Origin: Enoplolaimus lenunculus
Taxonomy: Eukaryota > Nematoda > Enoplea > Enoplida > Thoracostomopsidae
Assembly (NCBI GenBank): GCA_030248215.1
Contig: JASANG010003081.1
Coordinates: 1 to 64,000, forward strand
Direction: 5' to 3'
DNA: 64,000 nucleotides
The translations under genes were made by a program, and so were the position numbers. This document shows, piece after piece, positions 1-12,067 of the stretch. The notes beneath the pieces are model-generated. The model was not told the origin of the DNA. It was given only the letters and a program-made list of their open reading frames with translations, and made no database searches. Position 1 is the stretch's first letter. Every line of letters begins with the position of its first letter.

Positions 1-223
1 AAAATCGTCAGTTTCAAACTACCCGTAAACGCTTTTCCAGTTGTATACCAAGACTGACATGGTGATTTCATGTGGTTTACAACGCAGGGCTAAAAGTTTC
101 TACGGCAGCGGCTGTGGTAATAGTATGATTTCTCATAATATGGATGTAAGCAAAGAAGAAAAATTAGGAACAATCCGCTGGTACGACCAGATCGTGATTC
201 CGTGTTACGTGTAAGCTTGTGAG
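1..223. repeat. Left part of a SINE-like repeat, cut by the hAT-like element that follows
   Basis: No gene is seen. The end of this stretch (around 195-223) resumes after the 224-1274 insertion: the bases before 224 plus those after 1282 align with the uninterrupted related repeat around 1845-1885, which has the 'catgtaagcatgagagacat' pattern. The stretch is therefore read as the first half of a dispersed, tRNA-related repeat copy. Function is not expected. Confidence 0.45.
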
Positions 224-1274
224 CAGGGATGTGCGGTCTCGGTAAGTCTCGGGATTTGGCTGGTCTCGGATTTTTGAGTCTCGGTAGGTTTCAAACCGAG
301 ACCAAAGGAGAAAGGCAAGTTCCCGTTTTCTGCTCAACGTTCACATTAAACGGACGTTAGTTATATTTGGTGATTTTTGACTACAAATTTTTTGCTGTTT
401 TTAGTAATAATGTTATGTTTATTATGTGATGCTATGAAGTAAATTGAACGGTTGTTCTTTGAAAGGACATGCTAGAAGATTGATTATACACTGCTGTACA
501 ATGGCATTCGTATAAAAAATACAGCGCTCGCGATGCGGAGCAAGGTGCGCTAGCTTGGTGGCGGTGCAACCGCGACGACCTTTCATGGATCGCAGCTTTG
601 GCCCTCAAATATTTGTGTGTTTCGCCAACCAGCACAAATAGCGAACGTTTGAGTAGCACAGCCACCTGGTTATATAGTGATTTGCGAAACAGAATGTGAC
701 GCCAGACGGTTATCGAAGATTCTTTTTAGAAATGGATGTCCCAAATTTTTTGATACTGCTCTGCTTTGTCAAAACCCAGATAGTTATTTTTCTAGACGTA
801 TTTTCAGTTTTAAACATTTAAGGAATCGTGCCAAAGAATTTGAACCAATTAACTCTAAAATATCATTTTGAAAAACGCTAAAAAGCGCTTACTGCTAATA
901 GGGTTGAAATGTACTGGCGATGACGATTCATTTTCTTGGAAAAAAGCTGAAAGCGTAGTTTTAATGCGTAGACGTTTTATATTTTATCGTCGTCTTTATC
1001 GTGGTGTTGTGTTATATTCCTATATCTGTGTTTGTCACTGTTTTGCTAAAAATAAAATGCGGAAATTTTTACGTTTAATATTATAAATTCTGGGCAGATG
1101 CAACATTTTATTATGCTCGAATGACACCGAAGTACGAAAAAACATTAAAACTTTTGCTACAAATAATTCTATTTTATGTTCGGTAGCTGTCAAAATTGGC
1201 CGAGACCGAGACCAGCAGTCTCGGTCGGCTTCAATTGTTGGGTCTCGGTTTTTGACCGAGACCGCATATCCCTG
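224..1274. mobile_element. hAT-like non-autonomous DNA transposon (GGTCTCGGT family)
   Basis: The ends are inverted repeats starting CAGGGATGTGCGGTCTCGGT on the left and, reverse-complemented, CAGGGATATGCGGTCTCGGT on the right. The element is flanked by a perfect 8-bp duplication CTTGTGAG (216-223 and 1275-1282), the hallmark of hAT transposition. The word GGTCTCGGT and variants recur several times within about 90 bp of each end. The interior has no recognisable transposase; a 77-codon minus-strand reading frame at 432-665 matches nothing I know. It sits inside a SINE-like repeat. Related fragments lie at about 3044-3130 and 30345-30450. Confidence 0.8.
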
Positions 1275-1282
1275 CTTGTGAG

Positions 1283-2085
1283 ACGTGCTTGTTCTCGAGC
1301 AGTCGGTTGTAAAAGTCGGTGATATGGGCTGCGTGGCACAATGTTAAAACGTTTGATTAAGGATCGGTAGGTCGCTAGTTCGGAACCAGCCGTAACCCGC
1401 ATATCTAACTGTTTAGCAAAAAGGTCTGAAAGTACCGACCGATCCTGGTTACACTAACATGGGGGCTACGCCGTGAGCGCAATGGTAAATGATCGCGCTT
1501 GGATCACGGTACCTAGTTAAAAAGCGTAGCCGGTCAAGGCACGACCTAAGCGAAAATTGGGCATGTAAGCATTAACGAGGGTACATTCTTGTCCGTAATG
1601 TACATAGCCGGCAGAATACGGCCGACATAGTTTTACTTTTTATCGACGAGTGTTCACCTAAGGATCCGTAGGCCTGACGTTCGATACCCGCTGTGTATCC
1701 CTGCTTTTACAGATCCTTAGTAAAAATGTCTGAAGTCATGGTTATTTCCTAGACTGACATGGAGGCTACGCTGTAATCGCAATGGTTGATTGCTGCGCTT
1801 TGAACATGGTAACCAGTCGAAGTGGTATGGGCGTTTGAAAATTGAAGCATGTAAGCATGAGAGACATGCTTGTTCTAGTGCATATGCAATGCAATTGTAT
1901 AATAGCCGGTAGCATACACGTTCAGAAATATAGTCTGCTATAAAAGCAGATGGAGAGGCGGGCTGCGGGACGCAGTGGTAGATCGTTCACTTAACGATAT
2001 GTACGGTGAGTTCGAGCCACCCCTGTATGCCTGCTTTTCCAGCTGCATGGTGAAAGTTCTGACGTTCCCGGTCATATATATACTG
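1283..2085 (+). repeat. tRNA-related SINE-like repeat cluster, ~300-bp units
   Basis: At least two related units about 300 bp apart begin near 1459 and 1759 (both 'catgg.ggctacgc.gt.a.cgcaatggt'), with partial units on either side. Around 1950-2030 a tRNA-like stretch shows an A-box-like 'cgcagtggtagatcg' and a B-box-like 'gagttcgagcc', the RNA polymerase III internal promoter pattern of tRNA-derived SINEs. Unit ends resemble 'ccctgcttttccagctg'. A related fragment is at about 31080-31190. Whether the head could still be transcribed cannot be judged from sequence alone. Confidence 0.5.
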
Positions 2086-2605
2086 GCATTACGTTAACCC
2101 ATTTTGCAAAGTATTTAAACTATACGCTTGAGCGAACAAACTACATTCATATTACGCGCTGACATGTTGATCATATCATTTGCTTTATTGATTTGCTTTC
2201 GACTGGCTTCATCTTCAAGTAAGTCTGTGCGTTCATACGTAATTGAACTAAATAATGGATGGTGTCCAATCAGTCGGTTGACTCTGAACTTGAAATTTGT
2301 GTGATATTGCAAAATTTTTCTGCACAGCAGGGTTCGGCCGAACAGTAAATTGCATGCTATTTCCTTCTCTTAGTGGCTTCATCGACAATGTTCTTAGGTA
2401 TCTGTGAACAGGTATACAACTCTATATATACATATATATACGTATGTATAATGTCTTTTCAGATGCGTGTAAAAGTCCTTCGTTAACTTCAAGCTACTAT
2501 GTCGCGGATGATGCAGTATTTCATTACAATACAGCTTTCGTCGTCGAATTTGTGCTAAAATGTCAGAACGAAATAAAGGTATTTTTACAACATAAAATTA
2601 ATTTT
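2086..2605. other. No gene seen; AT-rich spacer with a short TA microsatellite
   Basis: Only short unconserved reading frames. A (TA)n-like run lies at about 2424-2452. Confidence 0.4.
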
Positions 2606-2984
2606 TAGGGCTGTGTCGATTTCAAAATGTTTGCCGATTCTTATTTTGAAATTTTGCCGATGCCGAACTGATGCCAATGCCGATTCCAACTTTAGTACAC
2701 CATGCTTAATAAACAGATAGGATACTACATTGCATCATTATTGAAGATTTAAACCCTTACCATCATAAACGATTATAATTTTATAAGAACGGTCCATTTC
2801 CATTTATCTTTTCGAACACAAAAGCAAGAGAGATAACAGTTTTCCTGACCAGGCACACTTAGTGATATGAGCCCGCAAAAAATTTCGGCAAAGAATTTTA
2901 CCATTTTTTGCAGTGCCGATGCCGATACTCACGAAAAGTGCCCACTATGATCGATGACGATGCCGATTAATCGGCATATCCCTA
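2606..2984. mobile_element. hAT-like non-autonomous element (GCCGAT family)
   Basis: Imperfect inverted ends TAGGGCTGTGTCGATT (left) and, reverse-complemented, TAGGGATATGCCGATT (right). The words GCCGAT and CGGCAT recur near both ends ('gccgatgccgaactgatgccaatgccgatt' around 2650, 'gtgccgatgccgat' around 2910). No coding capacity. I could not find a clean 8-bp target duplication, so the hAT assignment rests on similarity of the ends to the other families here. A one-ended relative lies at about 63338-63430. Confidence 0.55.
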
Positions 2985-3043
2985 GTAAAGTGGGAGCTTC
3001 AACTGGAGGTTCTTCGGTTAAATCTTGAGTGGGGATCAGAGAT

Positions 3044-3130
3044 GGAGTCTCTGCAAGTCTCAATATTTGGACGGTCTCGGTCTAGGTTTTTTGAGTCTCG
3101 ATAGGTTGAAACAGAGACCAGATATCAGGA
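3044..3130. repeat. Fragment of the GGTCTCGGT hAT-like family
   Basis: Contains 'ggtctcggtctaggttttttgagtctcgataggttgaaac', the same end structure as the element at 224-1274, but with no partner end nearby. Probably an old one-sided remnant. Confidence 0.5.
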
Positions 3131-3682
3131 GTTAGCAAAAAGCTGGTAAACCTGTAAAAACTTTAAGTTAATATTGTTGATGTATATAAGTAATGCCTGA
3201 TGAATAAAATTTCGCTGTTGAGGTAAAATATGAATTTTTATATATACGCAGGCAATAATTATGTGCAGATATTATGAAAACACAAAAAGTATGAAAAATA
3301 CAAAAAAGTACCAAAAAAGCATCAGAAAGAATTTTTTGAAATTTAAATTTTTAGTGATGAAATATTGGAAACATACTACCAAAGAAGAGGTTGTATTTTC
3401 AGCTACCGACTGATATAAATTGTTGTATTGACGTACTACTCTAGCTTTTCTTCTGCCCGACCTCGTTGCAATGTGTAATCACGGCTAACTCTGAGAACTG
3501 GTAGGACTATAATATCATAAGTTGGACACAAACTAATTTTACTGAAAATGAAAACAATAATGCAAAGGGGTTCCTCGGAGTGCTGACTATAAATAAAGTA
3601 GTGTTATTACACACTTTTTTTCAATAGTATTACTAAAACTTAAATTCTGATTACAGATCCGACAAAAAATTTGATTCCGATT
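3131..3682. other. No gene seen; AT-rich spacer
   Basis: Short reading frames only and no recognised repeat. Confidence 0.35.
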
Positions 3683-4560
3683 CCGCTTCCGAGGGGGTCG
3701 AAAGGTGGATGTCCGTCCGTCTGTCCGTCCGAAAAGAATCTCAGGAACGCCTGAACCGATTTTGATAAACTAATTATCCTGGAGTGTTAACCTGGCATAT
3801 TGGGGTTTGAAAATTTTAAGCCGTTTATTAGCTACAGGCTAATTTGCATAATTAATTAAGCCTAAATTAGGACTTTCCATAATATTTCACTAATTATTAC
3901 AGTTAGAAGCCATCTAATTTTAGCATTAAATGGTTTTTGGGTGCTAGGAATTTGCGTAGACTGTTTACAAACGTCTAAAACCAATAATTGAGTAGTTAGC
4001 TAATAGATAATTTGCATATTTGCATAGTTTATAAACCTAAATTAGGACTTTTTACAATATTTCACTAATTATTAAGGTTAAAAGCAATATAATTTCAGCA
4101 CTAAAGGGTTTTTAGGTGCGAGGAATTTGAATAAATTGTTTACAAACCTCCAAAACCGATAATTGAATAGTTAGCTAATAGCTAATTTGCATATTAGCTT
4201 AATTGACCTGGCAAAATTAGGACTTTTTAAATTCTTTCAATAATTATTAAGGTTAAAAGCAATATAATTTCAGCACTAAAGGGTTTTCGGATGCGAGGAA
4301 TCTGAATAAATTGTCCACAAACCTTTAAAGGCGATTATCGAATAGTTAGCTAATGGATAATTTGCATATTTGCTTAATTGACGAGACAAAATTAGGACTT
4401 TTTGAATTATTCCTCCAATAATTATTAGGGTGGCTGAAAGGTTTTTGCGTGCGACGAATCTGAGGAAATTGCTTACAAACCTCCAAAACGGATAAATGTA
4501 TAGTTAGCTCATAACTAATCTACATGTTACCTTAATTGCTTATATGTGTTCGAGCTTCGC
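3683..4560 (+). repeat. Dispersed repeat carrying a ~172-bp tandem array (four to five units)
   Basis: Starts with a leader containing 'gtccgtccgtctgtccg' and 'gaaccgattttgataaact', then units marked by 'aatttgcat' near 3841, 4009, 4184 and 4359, plus a decayed unit at 4517 (spacings 168, 175, 175, 158). Each unit holds a block with 'aaattaggactttt', 'cactaattatta', 'tttcagcactaaagggttt' and 'acaaacctccaaaac'. Shorter copies with the same leader lie at about 7980-8135 and 40715-41070, so the leader and array move together. No coding capacity; family unknown. Confidence 0.7.
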
Positions 4561-4765
4561 TCAATAAATGTAGTCCCACTACGACTGGTTAGCTTGGGTT
4601 TTTCATTCTATTTCAGTTAGTGAAAAGCTTAACAGCTTTACTTGCCCACAAAGGTAATCCCAGCAAACAGTTTTATAGTATTCGGGACCGCAACCATAAA
4701 TATCCGGTAACTTTAGAGGCATAAAACAAAATGTTGATATTCGAGCAAGTGGCTTATGAATTGGA

Positions 4766-5104
4766 GCTGGAGGTAGTGACACCAGAACAGGGTTTAATGA
4801 AAAGAAAGCCAGGCGAGCAAACACTGGGAACAACTTAACGATCTGTGATGCAAGAAGCATGAGCATGAAAACGAGCACGAACACAAAGTCGCACTTTTGA
4901 ACATTTTTAAGGCTTATATGACTTCTCTGATCTCAGCGTCAGATATGTCAACGATGATGTGTCTGCGCAGCTATACGACACTTCAGCATTGTTAACACGA
5001 GAGTATGTCACGTTAGCATTATGAACACGTGAATAGTCGCGATAACCGACGATTGGTTAAAGCAAACCACTACGTCATGTCACGCGATATCGTCACCACA
5101 ACAC
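4766..5104 (-). repeat. LTR of the 4766-6396 fossil (left copy)
   Basis: Aligns in direct orientation with 6079-6396. Shared blocks include 'acagggtttaatgaaaag', 'aacactgggaacaactt', 'cattgttaacacgagagta' and 'atgtcacgcgat'. Confidence 0.65.
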
Positions 5105-6078
5105 CTCCCCACCATCCTTGGAATCCCGCCAGGCCCCTTAACAACAGGAACGAATAACGGGTTTGTGGAACCTGGAGGATCGCCTTGGATTGCCAGAGCA
5201 GTACTCACCACACAACGGCACTCGCACTCGCGGGTTCCAACGTTGCTCGTGTGGAGACTGTTGCTGTGCCTTTCGACATTTAGTCCTTTTTGGAAACCCC
5301 GGCCGGAACTCACCTAGTATAATTGTCACGTCGCGACCTGTAGTACAAAACATACCGGCGAACCCACATAGAGGTTCGGACTGAGTTGTGCCGCAGTGCT
5401 GGCCTCGCGAGTTTGACGCGCTTGTTCCTGGTGAGCCGGAGAGGAAGCAAGAACGTCAACCATTTCTCGAATCTGCCGACCATTGGGGAGCTCACTTGGG
5501 GAGTAGTCACAGTTTGGAATGGGCGTACGCCGATACTGCGTAAGAAACTGTTGGAGTGCAGCCCGCGGTGGGAGATTGGACCTACGGAAGGATTGCTTGA
5601 ACGACTGAACCATTCGTTCCGCAACACCGTTGGTCGCCGGATGACACGGGCACCCATAAGATGCGCGATACCCCGTTGATCACACCAATCCTTTTAATTC
5701 GCCAGAGATGAATGCGGTACCATTGTCGCTTACCAGGGCATGGGGGTACAAGTCCTGCTCCAACAATTCGAATGTAGACTTGGTTGCGACGGATTGCGTT
5801 GCCTAAGGCCCAGTAATCTGTCCAGGGTTCGGCCGTTGCGTCAAACGGAATGGAGAAAGCGCGGACTGCGTCATCGTGGCCTTACCCTGAGTGAATTAAG
5901 CCATGAGGGTGTCCATTTGTTGTTTGTGTTGGTCTTGCGTGAGCTTGTTGATCAATTGCGTCGTCTCCGTCATTGATACTGCTGATTGTACGAACGACCA
6001 CGGAAACGGCCATGTACCACAACGCCTGATCGCCACTGAAACGCCGTTGCGCCTCAATTAATTCGCTTAAGAATGAAA

Positions 6079-6396
6079 GCTGGAGGTAGTAAAATTAAAA
6101 CAGGGTTTAATGAAAAGAAAACTAGGTAAACAAACACTGGGAACAACTTGACTACTTATCTATGATGCAAGAAACGTACGCATGAAAACGAACACGAACA
6201 CAAAGTCACACTACTGAGCATTTTCAAGACTTACATCCTACACATCAACATTGGGAACACGTGACTATAACACGTCATCATTGTTAACACGAGAGTATGA
6301 CACGTCAGCATTGCGAACACCTGAATAGCCGTGGTAACGAACGATTGGTTGGAGCAAATTGCCACGCCATGTCACGCGACCACGTCACCACAACCC
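6079..6396 (-). repeat. LTR of the 4766-6396 fossil (right copy)
   Basis: Direct repeat of 4766-5104. The two copies have diverged strongly, which points to an old insertion. Confidence 0.65.
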
Positions 6397-7974
6397 AAAA
6401 ATGGGTGGCCAACTACATTCGTATGTATGTTGAATGAAAATACCTTGTATTGATTAAACATCTGTTCATGAATATCTGCCAACTTGAATTTTTGATGCTT
6501 GTTTCCCTCCCGCAAACATCGATCGAAACCGATAGCCCCAGGAGCCAGTATTTATCCCAGCTCCGGTATTTTTTGGTATCCGGTGGAATCCTGGTAACGC
6601 CACGTTTGTACTTTTGTTTCTGCCTTACATTGCAGGGCTTCATTCTAACCCTTGTTTCGGCACTTTTCATAAATTCAATATAAATATTTGGTAAATAAAG
6701 TATGTGTGCGTTTCAGGAGCTCTCATTATATGCGGAAGTAAACGGAAAACTGCTGCCAGCCAGCCTGTCAGGGGACACAAATCGTTACCAGGTTAATACG
6801 TTACACTGTTTCTAATTTGTGATTAAGTTATGCAGGAGTATTCTGCTAAAAAGTTATGTAAAAATAACCTGGCTGGATTCAATAAACTTTTAGAAAATTT
6901 TATCCTGGCATGTACAGCTCTTAAACGAATATTCTGTACTTACCTTGCACTTTAAACGCCTTTAAGATCTTTTGACTCAGAATATCTTTAACGAGCTATT
7001 TTCCGATTTGACAGCGATTATCCCAAAGTTAACAGGAGCGGAAACTAAATGTGAGTAATCAGAACCAGGTACAACTTTTGTTAGTTTCAAACAGTTATAA
7101 AACGAGTGTTGAAAGACGTACAACAATTTGAAATAATTTCCGTCTTTTATTAGAATACAATGGTAAGTAGATATCACAGCGGTTCGAATGTTTGCCTCAA
7201 TTGATGAATGGTTTCGGAAGACACAATATTGCAGTTTTGCGATGCTTATGGATATGATTTGTTTTAGGTTAGTTGGATAGAAGAGCATGATAGTGCGCCT
7301 GCAGGAACATACACTGTCAATATTCACGATGAAGAAGGTTATTCACTGATTAGAAAGGTAGTACTATTGCATATTCAACGCTTAACGCTGGCGTAGACAG
7401 AAAATTCAGGGTAGATCACGACCTAAAATTACGTACATATATTTTGGTATTTTCGAGCGCGATCGCAGAAGCACGTTTTTATTTAAAAAATTTTCATATT
7501 GTGAGATCTTAACCTCAATATCTTAGAGAAATTTAGGGGAAAATGCTTTCTATTTCCCGTGGTTACGTTCCTGACGCTTAGTGTTCAGAATTTGGCATTG
7601 TTCATTTGACAGATTACGAGCATTTAGTATGTTTTCCGCGTGAAATGAATATCTTGTTTATTATGCGTCCGGAACGCTCAAACTTTTGTAATATGACTAA
7701 AATAAATATCATTGTGGATGGATACTGCTAGTTATTGCAATCGAATCTAAAAGCAACGATAATCTAAAAGCAACGATACATATGTTATAGGCACACAGAA
7801 ACAAAGAAGATATCAAAAGTATCACGCCTCTAGGAGTAGTTGAAGTGCTTCATAGGGTAAGGTATTCTCGTTTATTGCAACTCTGACTTTGGTGCTGGTT
7901 GGATCAACCAGAGAATTGCTTCTGTTTTGTTCAATCTAGTTTTTAAGTGGATCAAAAGTAAAATAAAAATTGTA
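6397..7974. other. No gene seen
   Basis: Several overlapping short frames (for example 6413-6683 on both strands and 6977-7327 on the minus strand), none with recognisable homology or splice support. Confidence 0.4.
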
Positions 7975-8135
7975 CTTCTTGATCGAAAAGTGGATGTTCG
8001 ACTGATGAGAATCTCAGGAACCGCTGAATCGATTTTGATAAACTGTTTGTTACACGGTTACTTATCCTGGGTTGTTTACCTCGCATTGATGTTTTAAAAT
8101 ACGAAACCGTTTACTGGCTAATTTGCATTTGAACC
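7975..8135 (+). repeat. Partial copy of the ~172-bp array family leader
   Basis: Shares 'tcgaaa.gtggatgt', 'gagaatctcaggaac', 'gattttgataaact' and 'ctaatttgcat' with 3683-4560 but ends after one partial unit. Confidence 0.6.
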
Positions 8136-9130
8136 TAGATAAACACCTTTACATTATTTCGCTTATATATATTATTCGAACTTCGCACAAAACGCGTAGT
8201 CCCACCACGACTTCAATAATCATCCAGACCTGCGCTTTCGGTCACAATCTCCTTAATTTTAAACAAGGCGTAAATTTTGAACTGAAGGAAACACCCACCC
8301 AAGCCAGGTATACAGTGAATTTCATATGTTTAAGGGGCCACAAAAAGGGCCGGTTGCTCAAAGTCATATGGTTGCCATGTTGCTTGCAGTAACTGTTTAT
8401 ATCATAGCATACAGTTGGAAATCGAAAATTCAAACATAAACAATGAGCAGAAAGTATTTCGATTATGCAACGAGTATGATCCTGACTCTGACGCCGAATA
8501 TTGTACCATATTGCAGGAATAGGTTTGGCTATTAATGCATGATGTTATTCTGGCAGCACATGATTGTTGCATTTTCAAATTTATTATAAACGCATTGCGA
8601 GTTAATTTAGTCAATTCTACACTCGATTGGTGCCAAACTGGAGCACGAGAACAATAAAGTGCTTTTCAACCTTTGTTTTGATATTTTCCGTGTTTGGATT
8701 GGCGTACAGCACTGGCCGCTATGTGTGACTGTGCATACGGCTAAAATCGTAGCTCTCATGGTTTGTTGTCAGTCCATAAGATGCGTAAATAAGTCGTTTT
8801 TGCCGGACTGTATTGAGATATTGTAAAGGGAATAACACTTTCCAAAATTTTCAAGCTCAAAGGTTTACGTTTACAAATCAAGTACGAATTTTTGGCATTG
8901 TTATGGCAAACGTCTTTTCATCATTGTGGCTGAAAACGCTGGGTCGTAATATTTAATTGTTATTGTTGGTTTCGTTTTCATTGTTGAACAAAGCGCATAG
9001 TGTTTTTTGTTATAGGAGCGACCAGGAACACCTATTCCTGTTACGTGTTTGCCAGGGTTCAACCTGCGGTAAAAATAGCAGAACTCGAGGTATAGCGAAA
9101 ATATTTACTACTCTTCAAACGCACCGAACA
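8136..9130. other. No gene seen
   Basis: Frames such as 8123-8392 (+) and 8242-8614 (-) overlap each other and match nothing I recognise. Confidence 0.35.
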
Positions 9131-9540
9131 TTAGTGATGGGCATCGGATAATTTTCATATCCGGATATCCGCCAATTCTTGCCAGATATTTGCAATTTCG
9201 GATATCTCGAAACTCGATTTTACGTTTTTTTGTTTTCCGAACATCAAATTTTCGTTTCTTAAGTGCTTTTTTAACTGGTTGCTCTAAATGAAGTACCCTG
9301 GCCACGCAAAATTGTTATTTATTCTGCAACTGCCTCAATAGATCTGGCCTGGGTATTCGGTTTAGAATATTGCTACCGACTAATAAATACTTCCGTTGGC
9401 CACCTGATATACAATTGATTTATTTTGGCTCCGTTACGTGAGTCGTTTTGCGTTCCAAGGGGAATGAGCCACATTGAAATATACTTTACGCTAGATCGTG
9501 CAAACATCAGTTTGTGTTTTATTTTGTGGTGCCCCGCTAT

Positions 9541-9745
9541 CAGCGGCGGACCCAGAAATTTCTGATTGGGCGGCTGGTAACTGTTTTGAAATGCAATTTT
9601 TCGGAAAAAACTTTTTAAGGGAGAAAAATTGTAAGGTATATGCCTCATTTTTTACACAAAAATTTTCTGAGGGGTAAAAGACCTTATCATTTTATCACAA
9701 AAAGTTTTGACTGGTGACGTACGCCCGCCCGCCGTCCTCTGGATC
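9541..9745 (-). repeat. Dispersed repeat copy (inverted relative at ~18170-18400)
   Basis: Blocks such as 'gcgtttcaaaatatt', 'ggagaaaaattg', 'gaaaattttttggag' and 'gtcctctggatcccc'-like ends appear in opposite orientation around 18170-18400. Family unknown. Confidence 0.35.
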
Positions 9746-9971
9746 CCCTAGTGCCTGCTTTCTCAATAGACCGTAATATACACTGTAAAAAATGGTGAGT
9801 CAAATTGACTTTCCAAAATAGGCTCTAAGGATTTCAACATGTCGCAAATTTTAAAAGACATTAATGATAAATTTGTGCTTGATAAAGCATCTCGGTTGCG
9901 CAACTCTATTCAACTAATTTTTCATTCATCGGATACTGCTAAACTTGCTTCAAATGAAGCAATAACGGTAT

Positions 9972-11474
9972 GCGGAAAATGCACGCACATTTGTAAAAAC
10001 CTGTTCCTCCCTTTTGGGTGCCCGCTTTGTCCCTGCCCACTCTTTTTTATACACTGTCTGAGATGTCAATATTATGTCATTGTCTGAACCTTTAGACATT
10101 GAATATGCTCCAGGCATAAATATACTTGTCCTGACACCTTTATCGGGAACTGTTATTGTCCATAGTCCCTCTGAAGGGACTCAATTTTTTGCGTTGAATG
10201 ATGCGTGTGAATATGTGTGCGCAGCGTGTGTTTTTAAATGTGTGCACGTGTACAAACGTAATGTCCTGACATCCTACAGACCACATGTATTTATTCAGAG
10301 TCCCTTCCGACAGAGTCTAGACAATATAATGTTCCCCCTAAATTTTGAGGCTAGGAGCACCTGGAAAAATTCGACAAAAAATTATTGGTTGGGTGTTTAG
10401 AGAAAAAGAAATTTAACTTAATATTATTGGAAGCTGTAAAAGGAAAATTTCCTTCCCGTTTCATCGCAAGAAACTTATTCCAATTCAAAAAAGAGACAAA
10501 TCACCTCATCAACCATTCCTTTTACATATTGCGATATATATCTGTAAATACTGCTTATCGTTTTCATCGTTTAGACGAGTTCCACGCACTAGCTCTGATT
10601 TTTTTGCGATTAATGCAGGAAAATTGTCACAATTTCTTTCGAATGACCATATTTAGCCCAAATGCGACAATGAACAGGCATTTCCGGATACCACACGCGG
10701 ATCCGCAGTGACCCATTGCTAAAATTACGATGTTGCCAAAACAAAACAGGGGGCGGAACAAATTCACGCAAGCATTGTATTACACAACTACGACCAGGAG
10801 TATCAATGCACGCGCCAATGTAATAAATGTTCCACCCACCCCATTAGGAACAGCATCAAAATACATATTCTAGCTTATGACAAATGGCTATTTGTATATG
10901 ATGATCGCTTGAGATCTGTGATTTGTAAGCCAATGTCATGCGACATTCACATTTTATCTACACAGTCGCTTCAGATCACAAAATATTATGTTGACTTCAT
11001 GGATCATACACCCTAAAATGCACACGCTGATGTAATAAATGTTCCATGAACCTCATTTGGAACAGCATCAAAATACACATCCTAGCAGGAGGCAAGGTAC
11101 AGCTTCACAGCTGGATTTTGATAGTGTTAATTGTCTAGACTCTGTCGGAAGGGGCTCTGGACAAATACATGTTGTCTGTAGGACGTCAGGACATTACGGT
11201 GTTACACGCGCACACATTTATAAACACACGTTGTGCACACATTCAGACGCATCATTCAACGCAAAAAATTGAGTCCTTTCCGAGGGACTATGGACAATAA
11301 CAGTTTCTGATAATGATGTCAGCACCAGTAAATATTTATGCCTAGAGCATATTCAGTGTCTAAAGGTTTATACAATGACATATTGACATCTCAAACAGTG
11401 TATAAAGAGCGTGAGTAGGGACAACGCGGGTACCCAAAAGGGAGGGACATTTTTTACAAATGTGCGTGCATTTT
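9972..11474. repeat. Long inverted repeat, ~355-bp arms, ~800-bp centre
   Basis: The left arm (about 9972-10326) and right arm (about 11129-11474) are complementary. Shared blocks include 'aaaatgcacgcacatttgt', 'tatacactgt..gagatgtcaatat', 'tctgtcggaagggg' and 'tgtctagac'. The centre holds a direct duplication: 'gtaataaatgttccac...ggaacagcatcaaaataca' at about 10818-10875 and 11030-11090, with a third relative near 13165-13200. The reading frames at 10074-10711 lie across the left arm and centre and show no protein homology. Likely the core of a foldback-type or MITE-like element. Confidence 0.65.
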
Positions 11475-11649
11475 AACGTGAATGACTCATCAAATCAAAT
11501 TGAGCAAAACGTGTTACAAGCTGCCCCAGTTATAAAGGAACCCCGCATTAAGAAATGAAAATTTAGGTTCGGAAACTCAAAAACACTCAAGTTTCAGATA
11601 TCCGAAATAGAAAATTTAATTTCGGGTATCCGAATAAATATCTGTCAAG

Positions 11650-12067
11650 CAGGGTACAACAGGAGGTCTTCCTCCGGCTCCGGTAGAAAATCGGCCTCCA
11701 ACAGAATTTTAACTTTAACAACATATTGTAGATATTGGCTAAAATTAACTAATTACCCTTCATTTTTACTACCTATCTAGCCTCACCTTTGGCTCCCGGC
11801 TCCGGCAAGTTTCGTTGACTTCCGGCTCCGTATTTTATCTGTTTAACCGCGTTTAGTTTCACATTTGCCACAATTTTAAAGAAAGAATTTCCGAAATTTC
11901 GCAGAAAATTAGCGTAAAACTAAACAACTTTAACAACATTGGCTAAAATTAGCTAATTACCCTTCATTTTTACTACCTAATTTGGCCTCACCTCCGGCTA
12001 CCGGCTCCGGCAAGTTTCGTTTACTTCCGGCTCCGGATTGATATTTTTCACCTCCAGTTGCACCCTG
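11650..12067. mobile_element. hAT-like MITE nested in another hAT-like end (CCGGCTCCGG family)
   Basis: Inverted ends CAGGGTACAACAGGAGG (left) and, reverse-complemented, CAGGGTGCAACTGGAGG (right). Flanked by CTGTCAAG (11642-11649) and CTTGCAAG (12068-12075), two drifted copies of an 8-bp target whose intact form, 'cggcaag' in the sister repeat at 19280, is recognisable. 'cggctccgg' words recur near both ends. Non-coding. Confidence 0.75.

Larger units (their letters stand above)
4766..6396 (-). mobile_element. Decayed LTR retrotransposon (fossil), Ty3/Gypsy-like
   Basis: Two direct repeats of about 320-340 bp (4766-5104 and 6079-6396) bracket about 970 bp of internal DNA. The minus strand of the internal part encodes remnants of a retroelement integrase core, recognisable around 5330-5650. 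The direct repeats differ at many positions, so the insertion is old. Most of the internal region expected of a whole element (gag, protease, reverse transcriptase) is absent. The element is broken, with several breaks. Ty3/Gypsy assignment is by general resemblance of the integrase and is not certain. Confidence 0.65.

Noticed and set aside
1945-2035. Functional tRNA gene
   Set aside because: Similar reasoning: tRNA-like head inside a repeated ~300-bp unit, with stems that do not pair well.
10074-10711. Two 108-codon plus-strand frames
   Set aside because: They lie in the arm and centre of the long inverted repeat and have no protein similarity.
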